DNA of 64,000 nt from positions 1,116,001-1,180,000 of the forward strand of contig NZ_CP042344.1 of NCBI RefSeq assembly GCF_007954405.1, read 5' to 3'. This DNA is from Comamonas flocculans. GTDB taxonomy: Bacteria; Pseudomonadota; Gammaproteobacteria; Burkholderiales; Burkholderiaceae_C. Position numbers and translations under genes: made by a program. Below are positions 33,732 through 42,066 of this stretch, in pieces; within the stretch, counting starts at the first letter, position 1, and the number at the start of each line of letters is the position of its first letter. Below the pieces are notes generated by a model, which was given only the letters and a program-made list of their open reading frames with translations, was not told the origin of the DNA and did not search any database.

Positions 33732-34823
33732 TCAGATGCGGTTGTGCTGACGGTCGGCGCCGCTGCCCAGGCGGGCAAGCAGCGCGCCGGCAATCTCCCT
33801 GAGCGGCAGCACCTCGTCGGCCGCGCCGTGGGCAATCGCCTCCCGCGGCATGCCGAAGACCACGCAGCTGGCCTCGTCCTGCACGTAGTTGTAGCTGCCC
33901 GCGTCGCGCATCTCGCGCAGGGCGGCGGCGCCGTCGTCGCCCATGCCGGTGAGCATGATGCCGCAGGCGTTGCGCCCCACCTGCGCGGCCACGGACTTGA
34001 ACAGCACCTCCACCGAGGGCTTGTGGCGGTTGACGGGTGCGCCGTCGTCCACCACCGCGACGTAGTTGGCGCCGCTGCGGCCGAGGTGAAACTGCGTGCC
34101 CCCGGGCGCGATGTAGGCATGGCCGGGCAGGATGCGCTCGCCGTCCCGCGCTTCCTTGACGGTCATCTGGCACAGGCCGTTCAGGCGCGCGGCAAAGCTG
34201 GTGGTGAAGCCCGGCGGCATGTGCTGGGTGATGACGATGGCCGGGCAGTCGGCGGGCAGGCGGGTGAGCACTTCGCGGATCGCCTCGGTGCCACCGGTGG
34301 AGGCGCCGATGGCGATGATCTTTTCGGTGGACAGGCGCCCGATCAGGCCGGGGCGCGCGGGCGCGCCGGCCGGCGCCTGCCCCTCGGGGCCGGGCGCGGG
34401 CGCCACCAGCCGGTGCACACGGGCCTGCGCGGCGATGCGGATCTTGTCGGTGATCTGCGCCGCCAGCTGCGTCATGCCCGACGCCAGGCCGATGCGCGGC
34501 TTGGCGACGAAATCCACCGCGCCCAGCTCCAGCGCGCGCATGGTGACCTCGGCGCCGCGCTCGGTCAGCGTGGAGATCATCACCACCGGCGTGGGCCGCA
34601 GGCGCATCAGCCGGCCCAGGAAGTCGATGCCGTCCATGCGCGGCATCTCCACGTCCAGCGTGATCACGTCGGGGTTGAGGTTGCGGATCATCTCGCGCGC
34701 CTGCAACGGGTCGTTGGCCGCGCCTATGCACAGCATGTCGGGCTCGCGGTTGATGATCTCCGTGAGCAGGCTGCGCACCAGCGCGGAATCATCGACCACC
34801 ACCACGCGGATCTTGCGTCCCAT
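33732..34823 (-). CDS. cheB: Chemotaxis protein-glutamate methylesterase CheB
   Basis: Removes methyl groups from chemoreceptors. The 363-residue product has a receiver domain (DDS at 11-13, phospho-Asp57 in [13 protein letters not shown]) joined to the esterase domain with Ser175 in GASTGGTE, His201 in ITQHMPPG and Asp296/297 in [10 protein letters not shown] 34823 is chosen over GTG 34835 because an AAGGAG site is better spaced for it. Last gene of the chemotaxis operon. Confidence 0.97.
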   Translation of the reverse strand: MGRKIRVVVVDDSALVRSLLTEIINREPDMLCIGAANDPLQAREMIRNLNPDVITLDVEMPRMDGIDFLGRLMRLRPTPVVMISTLTERGAEVTMRALELGAVDFVAKPRIGLASGMTQLAAQITDKIRIAAQARVHRLVAPAPGPEGQAPAGAPARPGLIGRLSTEKIIAIGASTGGTEAIREVLTRLPADCPAIVITQHMPPGFTTSFAARLNGLCQMTVKEARDGERILPGHAYIAPGGTQFHLGRSGANYVAVVDDGAPVNRHKPSVEVLFKSVAAQVGRNACGIMLTGMGDDGAAALREMRDAGSYNYVQDEASCVVFGMPREAIAHGAADEVLPLREIAGALLARLGSGADRQHNRI

Positions 34824-34844
34824 CTCCAGCCTCACTCCTTGTCC

Positions 34845-35558
34845 TCAAAACAGATCGACCGAGCCACCGTGGTGGGCCCGCACCACCGCCGCCGCGCTGC
34901 CCTGCGTTCTCTCGGCAAGCAGCAGGTCGGGGTGGGCGTGCGCCAGGCGCTTGACCATGGCCTTGCCCGTGGCGGGGAAGAACGCCACCTTGCGCGGGTA
35001 GATGTCCAGCACGTCCTCGGCAATGATGGGTATGCGCTCGGTGGCGAGGTAATTCTGCACAAACGCGGTGTTGCGCTCACCCACGTTCAGCGCCGTGAAG
35101 TTGGCCATGACCTGGCCGCCGCCGAAGATCTTGGCCTGCAGGGTTTCGCGGCGCGCGCCCAGCTTCATCATCTCGTTGATCAAGAGCTCCATCGCATACG
35201 AGCCGTAGCGCCCCGACTGGTCGGCGCCGCTGCCTTCGGGCAGCATGAAGTGGTTCAGGCCGCCGACGCGCGAGCGGCTGTCCCACAGGCAGGCGGCGAT
35301 GCACGAGCCGAGCACGGTCTGGATCACCAGGTTCTCGTTGGAGACGAAATACTCGCCTGGCAGCACCTTGACCGCGTTGAACTGGAAGCGCTGGTCGAAG
35401 AAGAAGAACGCGGCCTCGCCGCTGCGCCGCGGGGCGTTCTTGAGCTCATCCAGGCTGGGCGTGCGCGCCGGGGCGCGCGCCGGCTCGGGCGTGGCCGCTC
35501 CGATGCGCGGGGCGCGGCGGCGTTCCACACCGGCGGGGGCGGCGTCAGAGGCGCTCAT
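34845..35558 (-). CDS. cheD: Chemoreceptor glutamine deamidase CheD
   Basis: Deamidates receptor glutamines and in some bacteria stimulates CheC. Length is 237 residues; the catalytic Cys and His are in VLGSCIAACLWD and RVGGLNHFMLPEG, with KIFGGGQVM further on. It has an N-terminal Pro/Ala/Arg-rich extension of about 40 residues and ends in GGSVDLF, strikingly like the GSIELF end of the small CheZ-like protein of the same operon. The ATG lies 14 bases inside the end of cheR. Confidence 0.94.
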   Translation of the reverse strand: MSASDAAPAGVERRRAPRIGAATPEPARAPARTPSLDELKNAPRRSGEAAFFFFDQRFQFNAVKVLPGEYFVSNENLVIQTVLGSCIAACLWDSRSRVGGLNHFMLPEGSGADQSGRYGSYAMELLINEMMKLGARRETLQAKIFGGGQVMANFTALNVGERNTAFVQNYLATERIPIIAEDVLDIYPRKVAFFPATGKAMVKRLAHAHPDLLLAERTQGSAAAVVRAHHGGSVDLF

Positions 35559-36450
35559 AGACCGTCTTTCCGCGCAACGCGAACAGGTCGCGCGACTCGC
35601 TGAAGTTCTCCGCATGGCCCACGTACAGCGTGCCGCCGGGCTTGAGCACGCGGTGGATGCGCTCGAGCACGCGCCGCTGGGTGGGGGCGTCGAAGTAGAT
35701 CATGACATTGCGGCAGAACACCACGTCGAAGGGCTCGCGAAACGGCCAGTCGTCGCGGATCAGGTTCACGCTCAGGAAGCTTACCGGCTGGCGCAGCTCG
35801 GGGCGCACGCGCACCAGCCCTTCATTGCCGCCCTTGCCGCGCAGGAAGTAGCGCTGCAGCTGCTCGCGCGCCAGGCCCTTGAGGCCCTGGGCGCGGTAGA
35901 CGCCGCGCTCGGCCAGCTCGATGCAGCGCGAGTCGATGTCGCTGGCCAGCACCTGCAGCGGCGCGCCGGCGTTGAGCGACTGCAGCGCGCTGATGACGAT
36001 GGAGTACGGCTCTTCCCCCGTGGAGGCGGCCGCGCACCAGATGCGCCAGGGGCCGCCCGGGCGCCTGCCCAGCAGCGTGGCGAAATGCTCGAAATGGTGG
36101 CGCTCGCGAAAGAAAGCGGTGAGGTTGGTGGTCAGCGCGTTGATGAATTCCTGCCACTCGGGGCCGTCCTGGCCCTGCAGCCAGTCCAGATAGTCGGCAA
36201 AGCGCCTGTGGCCGGTCTCGCGCAGGCGCCGCGACAGGCGGCTGTAGACCATGGCGTGCTTGCCGTCGTGCAGGCTGATGCCGGCGCGCTGGTAGATCAG
36301 CGCCTGCACGCGCTTGAAGTCGGCCGTGGTCCAGTCGAACTCGCGCACCTCGCCCGCACCGCCCGCCTCGGGCGCCTCGGGCGCCGCGGCGGCCATGGGC
36401 GGCACCACGGGCGCTGCCGCCCTTCTGGCTGAAGTCTTGTAGCCTTTCAT
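35545..36450 (-). CDS. cheR: Chemotaxis protein methyltransferase CheR
   Basis: Methylates chemoreceptor glutamates using S-adenosylmethionine. The 301-residue product has an Ala/Pro-rich lead, a helical N-terminal domain (DFKRVQALIYQRAGISLHD), then the SAM-binding domain with IWCAAASTGEEPYSI, VLASDIDSRCIELAERGVY and VFCRNVMIYFD, and GGTLYVGHAENF near the end. It lies between cheW and cheD in the operon. Confidence 0.97.
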   Translation of the reverse strand: MKGYKTSARRAAAPVVPPMAAAAPEAPEAGGAGEVREFDWTTADFKRVQALIYQRAGISLHDGKHAMVYSRLSRRLRETGHRRFADYLDWLQGQDGPEWQEFINALTTNLTAFFRERHHFEHFATLLGRRPGGPWRIWCAAASTGEEPYSIVISALQSLNAGAPLQVLASDIDSRCIELAERGVYRAQGLKGLAREQLQRYFLRGKGGNEGLVRVRPELRQPVSFLSVNLIRDDWPFREPFDVVFCRNVMIYFDAPTQRRVLERIHRVLKPGGTLYVGHAENFSESRDLFALRGKTVYERL

Positions 36451-36518
36451 GGCACGCCGCCCGATCGATCGCCTCTGCCTCGCCCCTGCGCCTGCATGCC
36501 GGTGGCGCGCCGCAAAGC

Positions 36519-37010
36519 TCAGGCCTGTGCCAGCACCAGCCCCATGTCGGGGTTGTTCATCAGCCGCTCGATGTCCAGCAGGATCAGCATGCGCTCGCCC
36601 ACCGCGCCCAGGCCCCGGATGCAGCGCGCATCGATCGCGCTTTCGATGTCGGGGGCGGGGCGCAGCTGCTCTTCGCCGAGCTCGATCACGTCACTGACCG
36701 AATCGACGACCACGCCGACCACGCGCTCGCGCAGGTTCAGGATGATGACCACGGTGAGGTGGTTGTATTCGGCGCTCTCGCAGCCGAAACGCAGGCGCAT
36801 GTCCACGATGGGCACGATGGTGCCGCGCAGGTTGGACACGCCCTTGATGAAGGGCGGCGCGTTGGCCACGCGCGTGGGGTCTTCGTAGCCGCGGATTTCC
36901 TGCACCTTCAGGATGTCGATGCCGTACTCTTCCTTGCCCAGGCGGAAGGTCAGGTATTCGCCGGCCCCGGGGCCACTGGCTTCTTCGATCTTCTTGAGGA
37001 CTGCACTCAT
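36519..37010 (-). CDS. cheW: Chemotaxis coupling protein CheW
   Basis: Adaptor linking receptors to the CheA kinase; 163 residues forming a single CheW domain: EYLTFRLGKEEYGIDILKVQ, the conserved IRGYEDPTRVANAPPFIKGV, NLRGTIVPIVDMRLRFG and VVDSVSDVIEL. It follows cheA by 24 bases. Confidence 0.97.
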   Translation of the reverse strand: MSAVLKKIEEASGPGAGEYLTFRLGKEEYGIDILKVQEIRGYEDPTRVANAPPFIKGVSNLRGTIVPIVDMRLRFGCESAEYNHLTVVIILNLRERVVGVVVDSVSDVIELGEEQLRPAPDIESAIDARCIRGLGAVGERMLILLDIERLMNNPDMGLVLAQA

Positions 37011-37034
37011 GCTGCTTCTCCTTGCCCGCGCGCC

Positions 37035-39161
37035 TCAGTGGCGCGCGCGGCGCACCAGCGCGCTGGTATCGAGGATCAGGGCGACGTTGCCGTCGCCCAT
37101 GATGGTGGCGCCCGAGACGTTGGCCACCTTGCGGTAGTTGGTCTCCAGGTTCTTGACCACCACCTGCTGCTGGCCGAGCAGCTCGTCGACCAGCACGGCC
37201 ACGCGCGAGCCTTCGGCCTCGACCACCACCATGATGTCGTTGCCGCTGCCGGGCTCGGCGCGCGGCACCTGGAAGATGCGCTCGAGCGAGACCACGGGCA
37301 TGTACTCCTCGCGCACCTTCACCAGCTGCGAGCCCTGGGCCACGGTGTTGATGTCCTCGTGCCTGACCTGGAAGGACTCGACCACCGAGGACAGCGGCAG
37401 GATGTAGACCTCGTCGGCCACGCCGACCGACATGCCGTCCATGATGGCCAGCGTCAGCGGCAGGCGCACCGACACGCGCGTGCCCGCGCCCTCGACCGAG
37501 TCGATCTCCACCGTGCCATTGAGCGCGGCGATGTTCTTCTTGACCACGTCCATGCCCACGCCGCGCCCGGAGACGTCGGTGACCACCTCGGCGGTGGAAA
37601 AGCCCGGCAGCATGATGAGGTTCCAGACGTCGGCGTCGGCCATGGAATCCGGCGCGTCCAGGCCGCGCTCGCGCGCCTTCTTGAGGATCTTCTCGCGCGA
37701 CAGGCCGTGTCCGTCGTCGCGCACCTCGATGACGATGGAGCCGCCCTGGTGCGCCGCCGACAGCGTGAGCGTGCCGTGCTCGGTCTTGCCCGCGGCCAGG
37801 CGCTCGGCGGGCAGCTCGATGCCGTGGTCGCAGCTGTTCCTGACCAGGTGGGTCAGCGGGTCGGTGATCTTTTCCACCAGGCTCTTGTCCAGTTCGGTGG
37901 CCTCGCCGTGGGTGACGAATTCGACCTTCTTGCCCAGTTGTCTGGCCAGGTCGCGCAGCATGCGCGGGAAACGGCTGAACACGGTGGACATCGGAATCAT
38001 GCGGATGGACATGACCGATTCCTGCAGGTCGCGCGTGTTGCGGTCCAGATCCGCCAGGCCGGCAAGCAGTTGCTGGTGCAGCGCCGGGTCCAGGTCGCGG
38101 CTGTTTTGCGCCAGCATCGCCTGGGTGATGACCAGCTCGCCCACGAGGTTGATGAGCTGGTCCACCTTGTTGACCGCCACGCGGATGCTGCTCGACTCGA
38201 TCGCGCCGTGCGCCGCCGCCTTGTGCTGCCCTGCCGGGGCGGGGGCCACGGGCGCTGCCGGCGCGGGTTCGCTGCCCGCAGCCGCGGGCGCCGCCGCGCC
38301 ACCGGCACGGGGCGCGCCGGGGGCGCCGTCGAAGAAGCCGAACTCCTCGCGTTCGCCGTCGCTGCCCGGCGGCGCGGCGGCGCCCGCGCCCGCTTCGTGT
38401 ATCTGCACCTGCTCGCGCGCGACGTGAAAGACGAACAGGTCGAGCAGCTCCGCGTCCGAGGAACGGGTCTTGACCGCGTAGGCGCGCACGCCCGGCTCGT
38501 CCGAGGGCAGGTCCTCGATGCTGCCCAGGCCTTCGATGTCGCGAAACAGGTCCTTGATGGCGTCGGCCAGCTCGGGCTGGGGCAGCGGGCCGATGCGGAT
38601 CTGCAGCGCGCGCTCGCCGGGCGCGGCCGCAGGGGCGGGCGCCGGCGTGGGCGCCGCGGCAGGGGCGGGCGCAGGGTTTGCCTGCGGCGCAGCCGCCGGC
38701 GCGGGCTCGGGCGCGGCCGCCGCGGGAGCCGGGGCCGCGCCCTCGGCCAGCGCGCGGATGCGCGCCACGAGCTCGGCCGTGGGCACGGCCGCGCCCTGCT
38801 CGCCGCCCTGGTGGCGCGCCAGCAGGCTGCGCGAGACGTCGGCCGATTCGAGCAGCGCGTCCACCATCGGCGGGGTCAGCTGCAGCTCGTGGCGGCGCAG
38901 GCGGTCCAGCAGCGACTCCATCTTGTGCGTGAGTTCGGCCACGTCGGCAAAGCCGAAGGTGGCCGAGCCGCCCTTGATCGAGTGGGCGCAGCGGAAGATG
39001 CCGTTGAGTTCCTCGTCGTCGGGCGCGCTCACGTCCAGCGCCAGCAGCATCTGCTCCATCTGGTCGAGGTTCTCGGCCGCCTCTTCGAAGAAGACACCAT
39101 AGAACTGGCTCAGGTCGAAGTCCGAGCCACCGGCGCCGGTCTGGGCGTGGGTGTCTGCCAT
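37035..39161 (-). CDS. cheA: Chemotaxis histidine kinase CheA
   Basis: Central kinase that phosphorylates CheY and CheB. The 708-residue product has an N-terminal Hpt domain with phospho-His60 (FRCAHSIKGGSATFG), an Ala/Pro-rich linker (about 155-190), a CheY/CheB-binding region, a second Ala/Pro linker (about 280-330), a dimerisation helix pair, the ATPase domain (HLVRNSCDHGIE, EVRDDGHGLSREKI, GRGVGMDVVKKNI) and a CheW-like C-terminus. All kinase boxes are intact. Confidence 0.97.
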   Translation of the reverse strand: MADTHAQTGAGGSDFDLSQFYGVFFEEAAENLDQMEQMLLALDVSAPDDEELNGIFRCAHSIKGGSATFGFADVAELTHKMESLLDRLRRHELQLTPPMVDALLESADVSRSLLARHQGGEQGAAVPTAELVARIRALAEGAAPAPAAAAPEPAPAAAPQANPAPAPAAAPTPAPAPAAAPGERALQIRIGPLPQPELADAIKDLFRDIEGLGSIEDLPSDEPGVRAYAVKTRSSDAELLDLFVFHVAREQVQIHEAGAGAAAPPGSDGEREEFGFFDGAPGAPRAGGAAAPAAAGSEPAPAAPVAPAPAGQHKAAAHGAIESSSIRVAVNKVDQLINLVGELVITQAMLAQNSRDLDPALHQQLLAGLADLDRNTRDLQESVMSIRMIPMSTVFSRFPRMLRDLARQLGKKVEFVTHGEATELDKSLVEKITDPLTHLVRNSCDHGIELPAERLAAGKTEHGTLTLSAAHQGGSIVIEVRDDGHGLSREKILKKARERGLDAPDSMADADVWNLIMLPGFSTAEVVTDVSGRGVGMDVVKKNIAALNGTVEIDSVEGAGTRVSVRLPLTLAIMDGMSVGVADEVYILPLSSVVESFQVRHEDINTVAQGSQLVKVREEYMPVVSLERIFQVPRAEPGSGNDIMVVVEAEGSRVAVLVDELLGQQQVVVKNLETNYRKVANVSGATIMGDGNVALILDTSALVRRARH

Positions 39162-39216
39162 GGTTTGCTTTCCTCTTGCTTCAGTGCGTTGACGTGCGGG
39201 CCGGCCGTGGCCGCGC

Positions 39217-39579
39217 TCAGCGGATGACCTTGCGGATCACCTCGACCAGACGCGTGGGATCGAAGGGCTTGACCAGCCAGCCGGTGGCCCCGGCGCTGCG
39301 CCCGGCCTGCTTCATCACGTCGCTCGATTCGGTGGTCAGGATCAGGATGGGCTTGTCCTTGAAGCGCGGATGCTCGCGCAGCCGGCGCGTGAGGCCGATG
39401 CCATCGAGGCGCGGCATGTTCTGGTCGGCCAGGATCAGGTCGATGTCGTGCGCCATGGCCTTCTCGAACGCGTCCTCGCCGTCCACCGCCTCGACCACCT
39501 TGAATCCTGCGCTGGTGAGCGTGAACGACACCATCTTGCGCATCGAGGGCGAATCATCGACGGCCAGTATCGACTGCAT
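39217..39579 (-). CDS. cheY: Chemotaxis response regulator CheY
   Basis: Single receiver domain of 120 residues. Acidic pocket Asp8-Asp9, phospho-Asp52 in LILADQNMPRLDG, conserved Thr in LILTTESS and Lys in GWLVKPFDP. It binds the motor switch when phosphorylated by CheA. ATG 39579 is preferred over TTG 39591. It lies between cheA and the CheZ-like gene. Confidence 0.95.
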   Translation of the reverse strand: MQSILAVDDSPSMRKMVSFTLTSAGFKVVEAVDGEDAFEKAMAHDIDLILADQNMPRLDGIGLTRRLREHPRFKDKPILILTTESSDVMKQAGRSAGATGWLVKPFDPTRLVEVIRKVIR

Positions 39580-39636
39580 GCGGGGCTCCAATCACTCCGA
39601 AGTTAGTAGGTTAACCGGTAACGGTCTTGATACAAG

Positions 39637-40086
39637 TCAGAAAAGCTCGATGGAGCCGGCGTCCATTTCGCTTTGCGTGACGGGGTTGGGCCGCTCGGGC
39701 GGCACGCCCTGCACCACCGCGGGCTCTTCGCCCTCGTCCGAGCCCATGGCCTCGGCGCTGAGCTGCGAGGAGCAGGCTTCGAGCACCTTGCCGGTGTGCG
39801 CCACGAGCTGCGTGGCCATGTCGTGGAACTGCAGCTCGGTGATCGCGTTGCGCAGCGCCTCGCGCAGCGCCAGCAGCCGCGGGTGCGCCTGCGTGAGCTC
39901 GGGCGTGAGCACCGCGTCAGCGTCGCCAAAGCGCTGGATCAGGTTGCCCGCCGCATGGTCCAGCAGGCCCTGCAGGCGGTGCAGGTCGTGCAGCGAGGTG
40001 AGCAGCGCGTCCTGGATGTCGGCCGCCACCAGCACCGGGATGGCGAGCACGGGATCGGTCGAAGGATCAGGGGTTGACGCCATCAT
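39637..40086 (-). CDS. Small CheZ-like chemotaxis protein with a CheY-docking-type tail
   Basis: A 149-residue protein, first gene of the chemotaxis operon. The body is helical (DIQDALLTSLHDLHRLQGLL; then LREALRNAITELQFHDMATQ followed by LVAHTGKVLE), recalling the long hairpin of CheZ with its QFHDM(A)TQ stretch, and is followed by a Pro-rich linker. The C-terminus, VTQSEMDAGSIELF, resembles both the CheZ C-terminal peptide and the FliM N-terminus (LSQEEVDAL in this window), which bind phospho-CheY. It is shorter than classical CheZ (about 210 residues). Start MM at 40086; 40083 is equally possible. A CheY phosphatase or CheY scaffold is inferred. Confidence 0.65.
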   Translation of the reverse strand: MMASTPDPSTDPVLAIPVLVAADIQDALLTSLHDLHRLQGLLDHAAGNLIQRFGDADAVLTPELTQAHPRLLALREALRNAITELQFHDMATQLVAHTGKVLEACSSQLSAEAMGSDEGEEPAVVQGVPPERPNPVTQSEMDAGSIELF

Positions 40087-40215
40087 GTCTCCAGCGTGGC
40101 CGCGCGGCAGTCCGGCCCGGTTGGCGGGCCGGGCCCGGCAAGCGACTAACATCCCCGCAGCCGACGCATGTGTGCCCAGGTACCTGTGGCGGCATCGCGC
40201 CCTCTGTGAGTCTGA

Positions 40216-41349
40216 ATGACAAACATGATAGCTACTCCCGCAGACTTTGACACCGCGAACAAACCCGTGCGCGTGCTGCATCTGGAGGACTCGGCCGCCG
40301 ACCACGAGCTGGCCCGCCTGGCGCTGCGCCGCGCGCCGGTGGCGCACGAGCTCACGCAGGTGGACACGCTGGCGGCGCTGATGCAGGCTCTGCGCGGCGG
40401 GCAGTTCGACCTGGTGCTGGCCGACTACCGGCTGCGCGGCTTCACCGCCATCGACGCCTGGCAGCAGGCGCAGACGCTGGCGGCGCACCCGCCCTTCGTG
40501 CTGCTGTCGGGGGCCATCGGCGAGGCGGCGGCGGTCAATGCGCTGCACCTGGGCTTTGCCGACTACCTGCTCAAGGACGACATGGCGCGCCTGCCGCACG
40601 TGATCGCGCGCGCCATCGAGATGGCCGAGGCGCGGTGCGCGCGCGAACAGGCGGCGGCCGAGCTGGCGGCTTCCGAGCGGCGCCTGGCCGAGCTGGCCGA
40701 GCACCTGCAGGCGACGATCGAGGAAGAGCGCGCGGCGATCGCGCGCGAGATCCACGACGACGTGGGCGGCGCGCTGACCGCTGCGCGCTTCGACCTGGCC
40801 TGGATCGCGCGCCACGCCGGCGGCGACGCCGCCATGGCCGAGCATGCGCACAGCGCCAACGAGATGCTGCAGCACGCGCTGGGCGCGAGCCAGCGCATCA
40901 TGATGAACCTGCGCCCGCCGGTGCTCGACCAGGGGCTGGTGGCGGCGGTGCGCTGGCTGGCGCAGACCTTCGAGCGGCGCACCGGCATGCGCTGCGCCGT
41001 GCTGGCGCCGCAGCAGCCGCTGTCCATCGCCCAGGCGCTGCAGCTCGTCGCCTACCGCACGGTGCAGGAGGCGCTGACCAACGTGCAGAAGTACGCCCAG
41101 GCGCGCCAGGTGCGCGTGGAGCTGTCCGAGCACGAGGGCCTGATGCTGCTGGAGGTGTGCGACGACGGCATGGGCGTGGCGCCCGGCGCGCTGGGCAAGA
41201 GCCACTCCTTCGGCTTGCGCGGGCTGCGCGAGCGCGCGCGGCGCGCCGGCGGCTGGCTGGACGTGAGCAGCCAGCAGGGGCGCGGCACCTGCGTGGTGCT
41301 GACCCTGCCGGTCGCGGGCGGCGCCGACACCGGACAATCGCCGCCATGA
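40216..41349 (+). CDS. Sensor histidine kinase, NarL-type, with N-terminal receiver domain
   Basis: A 377-residue soluble kinase without membrane segments. A receiver domain comes first (LEDSAADHE, phospho-Asp70 in LVLADYRLRGF), then a short coiled coil, then the HisKA_3 dimerisation domain with His180 in AREIHDDVGGALTAARFDLA, and a HATPase domain (TVQEALTNVQKYAQA, VCDDGMGVAP, GLRGLRERARRAGG). The signal must arrive through the receiver or a partner. The stop overlaps the response-regulator start (ATGA). It lies between the chemotaxis and fli operons and diverges from the CheZ-like gene. Confidence 0.9.
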   Translation: MTNMIATPADFDTANKPVRVLHLEDSAADHELARLALRRAPVAHELTQVDTLAALMQALRGGQFDLVLADYRLRGFTAIDAWQQAQTLAAHPPFVLLSGAIGEAAAVNALHLGFADYLLKDDMARLPHVIARAIEMAEARCAREQAAAELAASERRLAELAEHLQATIEEERAAIAREIHDDVGGALTAARFDLAWIARHAGGDAAMAEHAHSANEMLQHALGASQRIMMNLRPPVLDQGLVAAVRWLAQTFERRTGMRCAVLAPQQPLSIAQALQLVAYRTVQEALTNVQKYAQARQVRVELSEHEGLMLLEVCDDGMGVAPGALGKSHSFGLRGLRERARRAGGWLDVSSQQGRGTCVVLTLPVAGGADTGQSPP

Positions 41350-41975
41350 TCGACGTGATTTTGTGTGACGACCACGCGCTGGTGCGCCGCGGCATCCGCG
41401 ACACCCTGGCCGAGGCGCCCGACATCCGCGTGAGCGGCGAGGCGGGCAGCTATACCGAACTGCGCGAGCTGCTGCGCCACGCCCCCTGCGACGTGCTGCT
41501 GCTGGACCTGAACCTGCCCGGACGCAGCGGCATCGAGGTGCTGGCCAGCCTGCAGGAGAGCCATCCGCGCACCAAGGTGCTGATCGTCTCGATGTACCCC
41601 GAGGACCAGTACGCGCTGCGCGCGCTCAAGGCCGGCGCGCACGGCTACGCGAACAAGGCGGCCGATCCGCTGCAGCTGATCACCGCGGTGCACACCGTCA
41701 TGCAGGGGCGCAAATACCTCACGCCCGAAGTGGCGCAGCTGCTGGCCGACAGCCTGGCCCAGCCCGAGCGCGAGCTGGCGCACGCGCAGCTCTCGGAGCG
41801 CGAGCTGCAGACGCTGGTGAAGATCGCCTCGGGCAAGCGCCTGTCGGACATCGCCCAGGAGCTGGTGCTCAGCCCCAAGACGGTGAGCGTCTACCGCGCA
41901 CGGGTGCTGGCCAAGCTGGGGCTGAGCAACAACGCCGAGCTCACGGTGTACGCGATACGCAACCAGCTCGTCTGA
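41346..41975 (+). CDS. Response regulator, NarL/FixJ family
   Basis: A 209-residue DNA-binding response regulator: receiver domain with phospho-Asp54 (LLLDLNLPGRSGIEV) and Lys in GYANKAADP, then a LuxR-type helix-turn-helix (LSERELQTLVKIASGKRLSD followed by IAQELVLSPKTVSVYRARVL). It is coupled to the kinase gene by a four-base overlap. Targets are unknown; its position between che and fli makes motility control a reasonable guess. Confidence 0.93.
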   Translation: MIDVILCDDHALVRRGIRDTLAEAPDIRVSGEAGSYTELRELLRHAPCDVLLLDLNLPGRSGIEVLASLQESHPRTKVLIVSMYPEDQYALRALKAGAHGYANKAADPLQLITAVHTVMQGRKYLTPEVAQLLADSLAQPERELAHAQLSERELQTLVKIASGKRLSDIAQELVLSPKTVSVYRARVLAKLGLSNNAELTVYAIRNQLV

Positions 41976-41982
41976 AAAGCAT

Positions 41983-42058
41983 AGCTGCTTGCGCTGAATG
42001 GCAAAGGGTTTCAGATATGAAACATGCTGAAATCCTTGCCTATAGCGCGCTTTCAGCT
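41983..42058. repeat. Long imperfect palindrome between convergent genes
   Basis: Two arms of about 32 bases (from AGCTGCTTGCGCTGAATGGC to the mirror GCGCGCTTTCAGCT) pair over AGCTG, GCGC, GGCAA and TTTCAG blocks, with a central ATATGAAACATG. It fills nearly the whole 91-base gap between the convergent response-regulator and fliR genes and could fold as a bidirectional terminator. The core resembles the repeats at 17308, 32933 and 55559. Confidence 0.7.
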
Positions 42059-42066
42059 CTCTTTTT

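Noticed and set aside
36759-39227. An 822-codon plus-strand frame opposite cheA and cheW
   Set aside because: Antisense shadow of conserved chemotaxis genes, low-complexity composition, no start or ribosome-site support.
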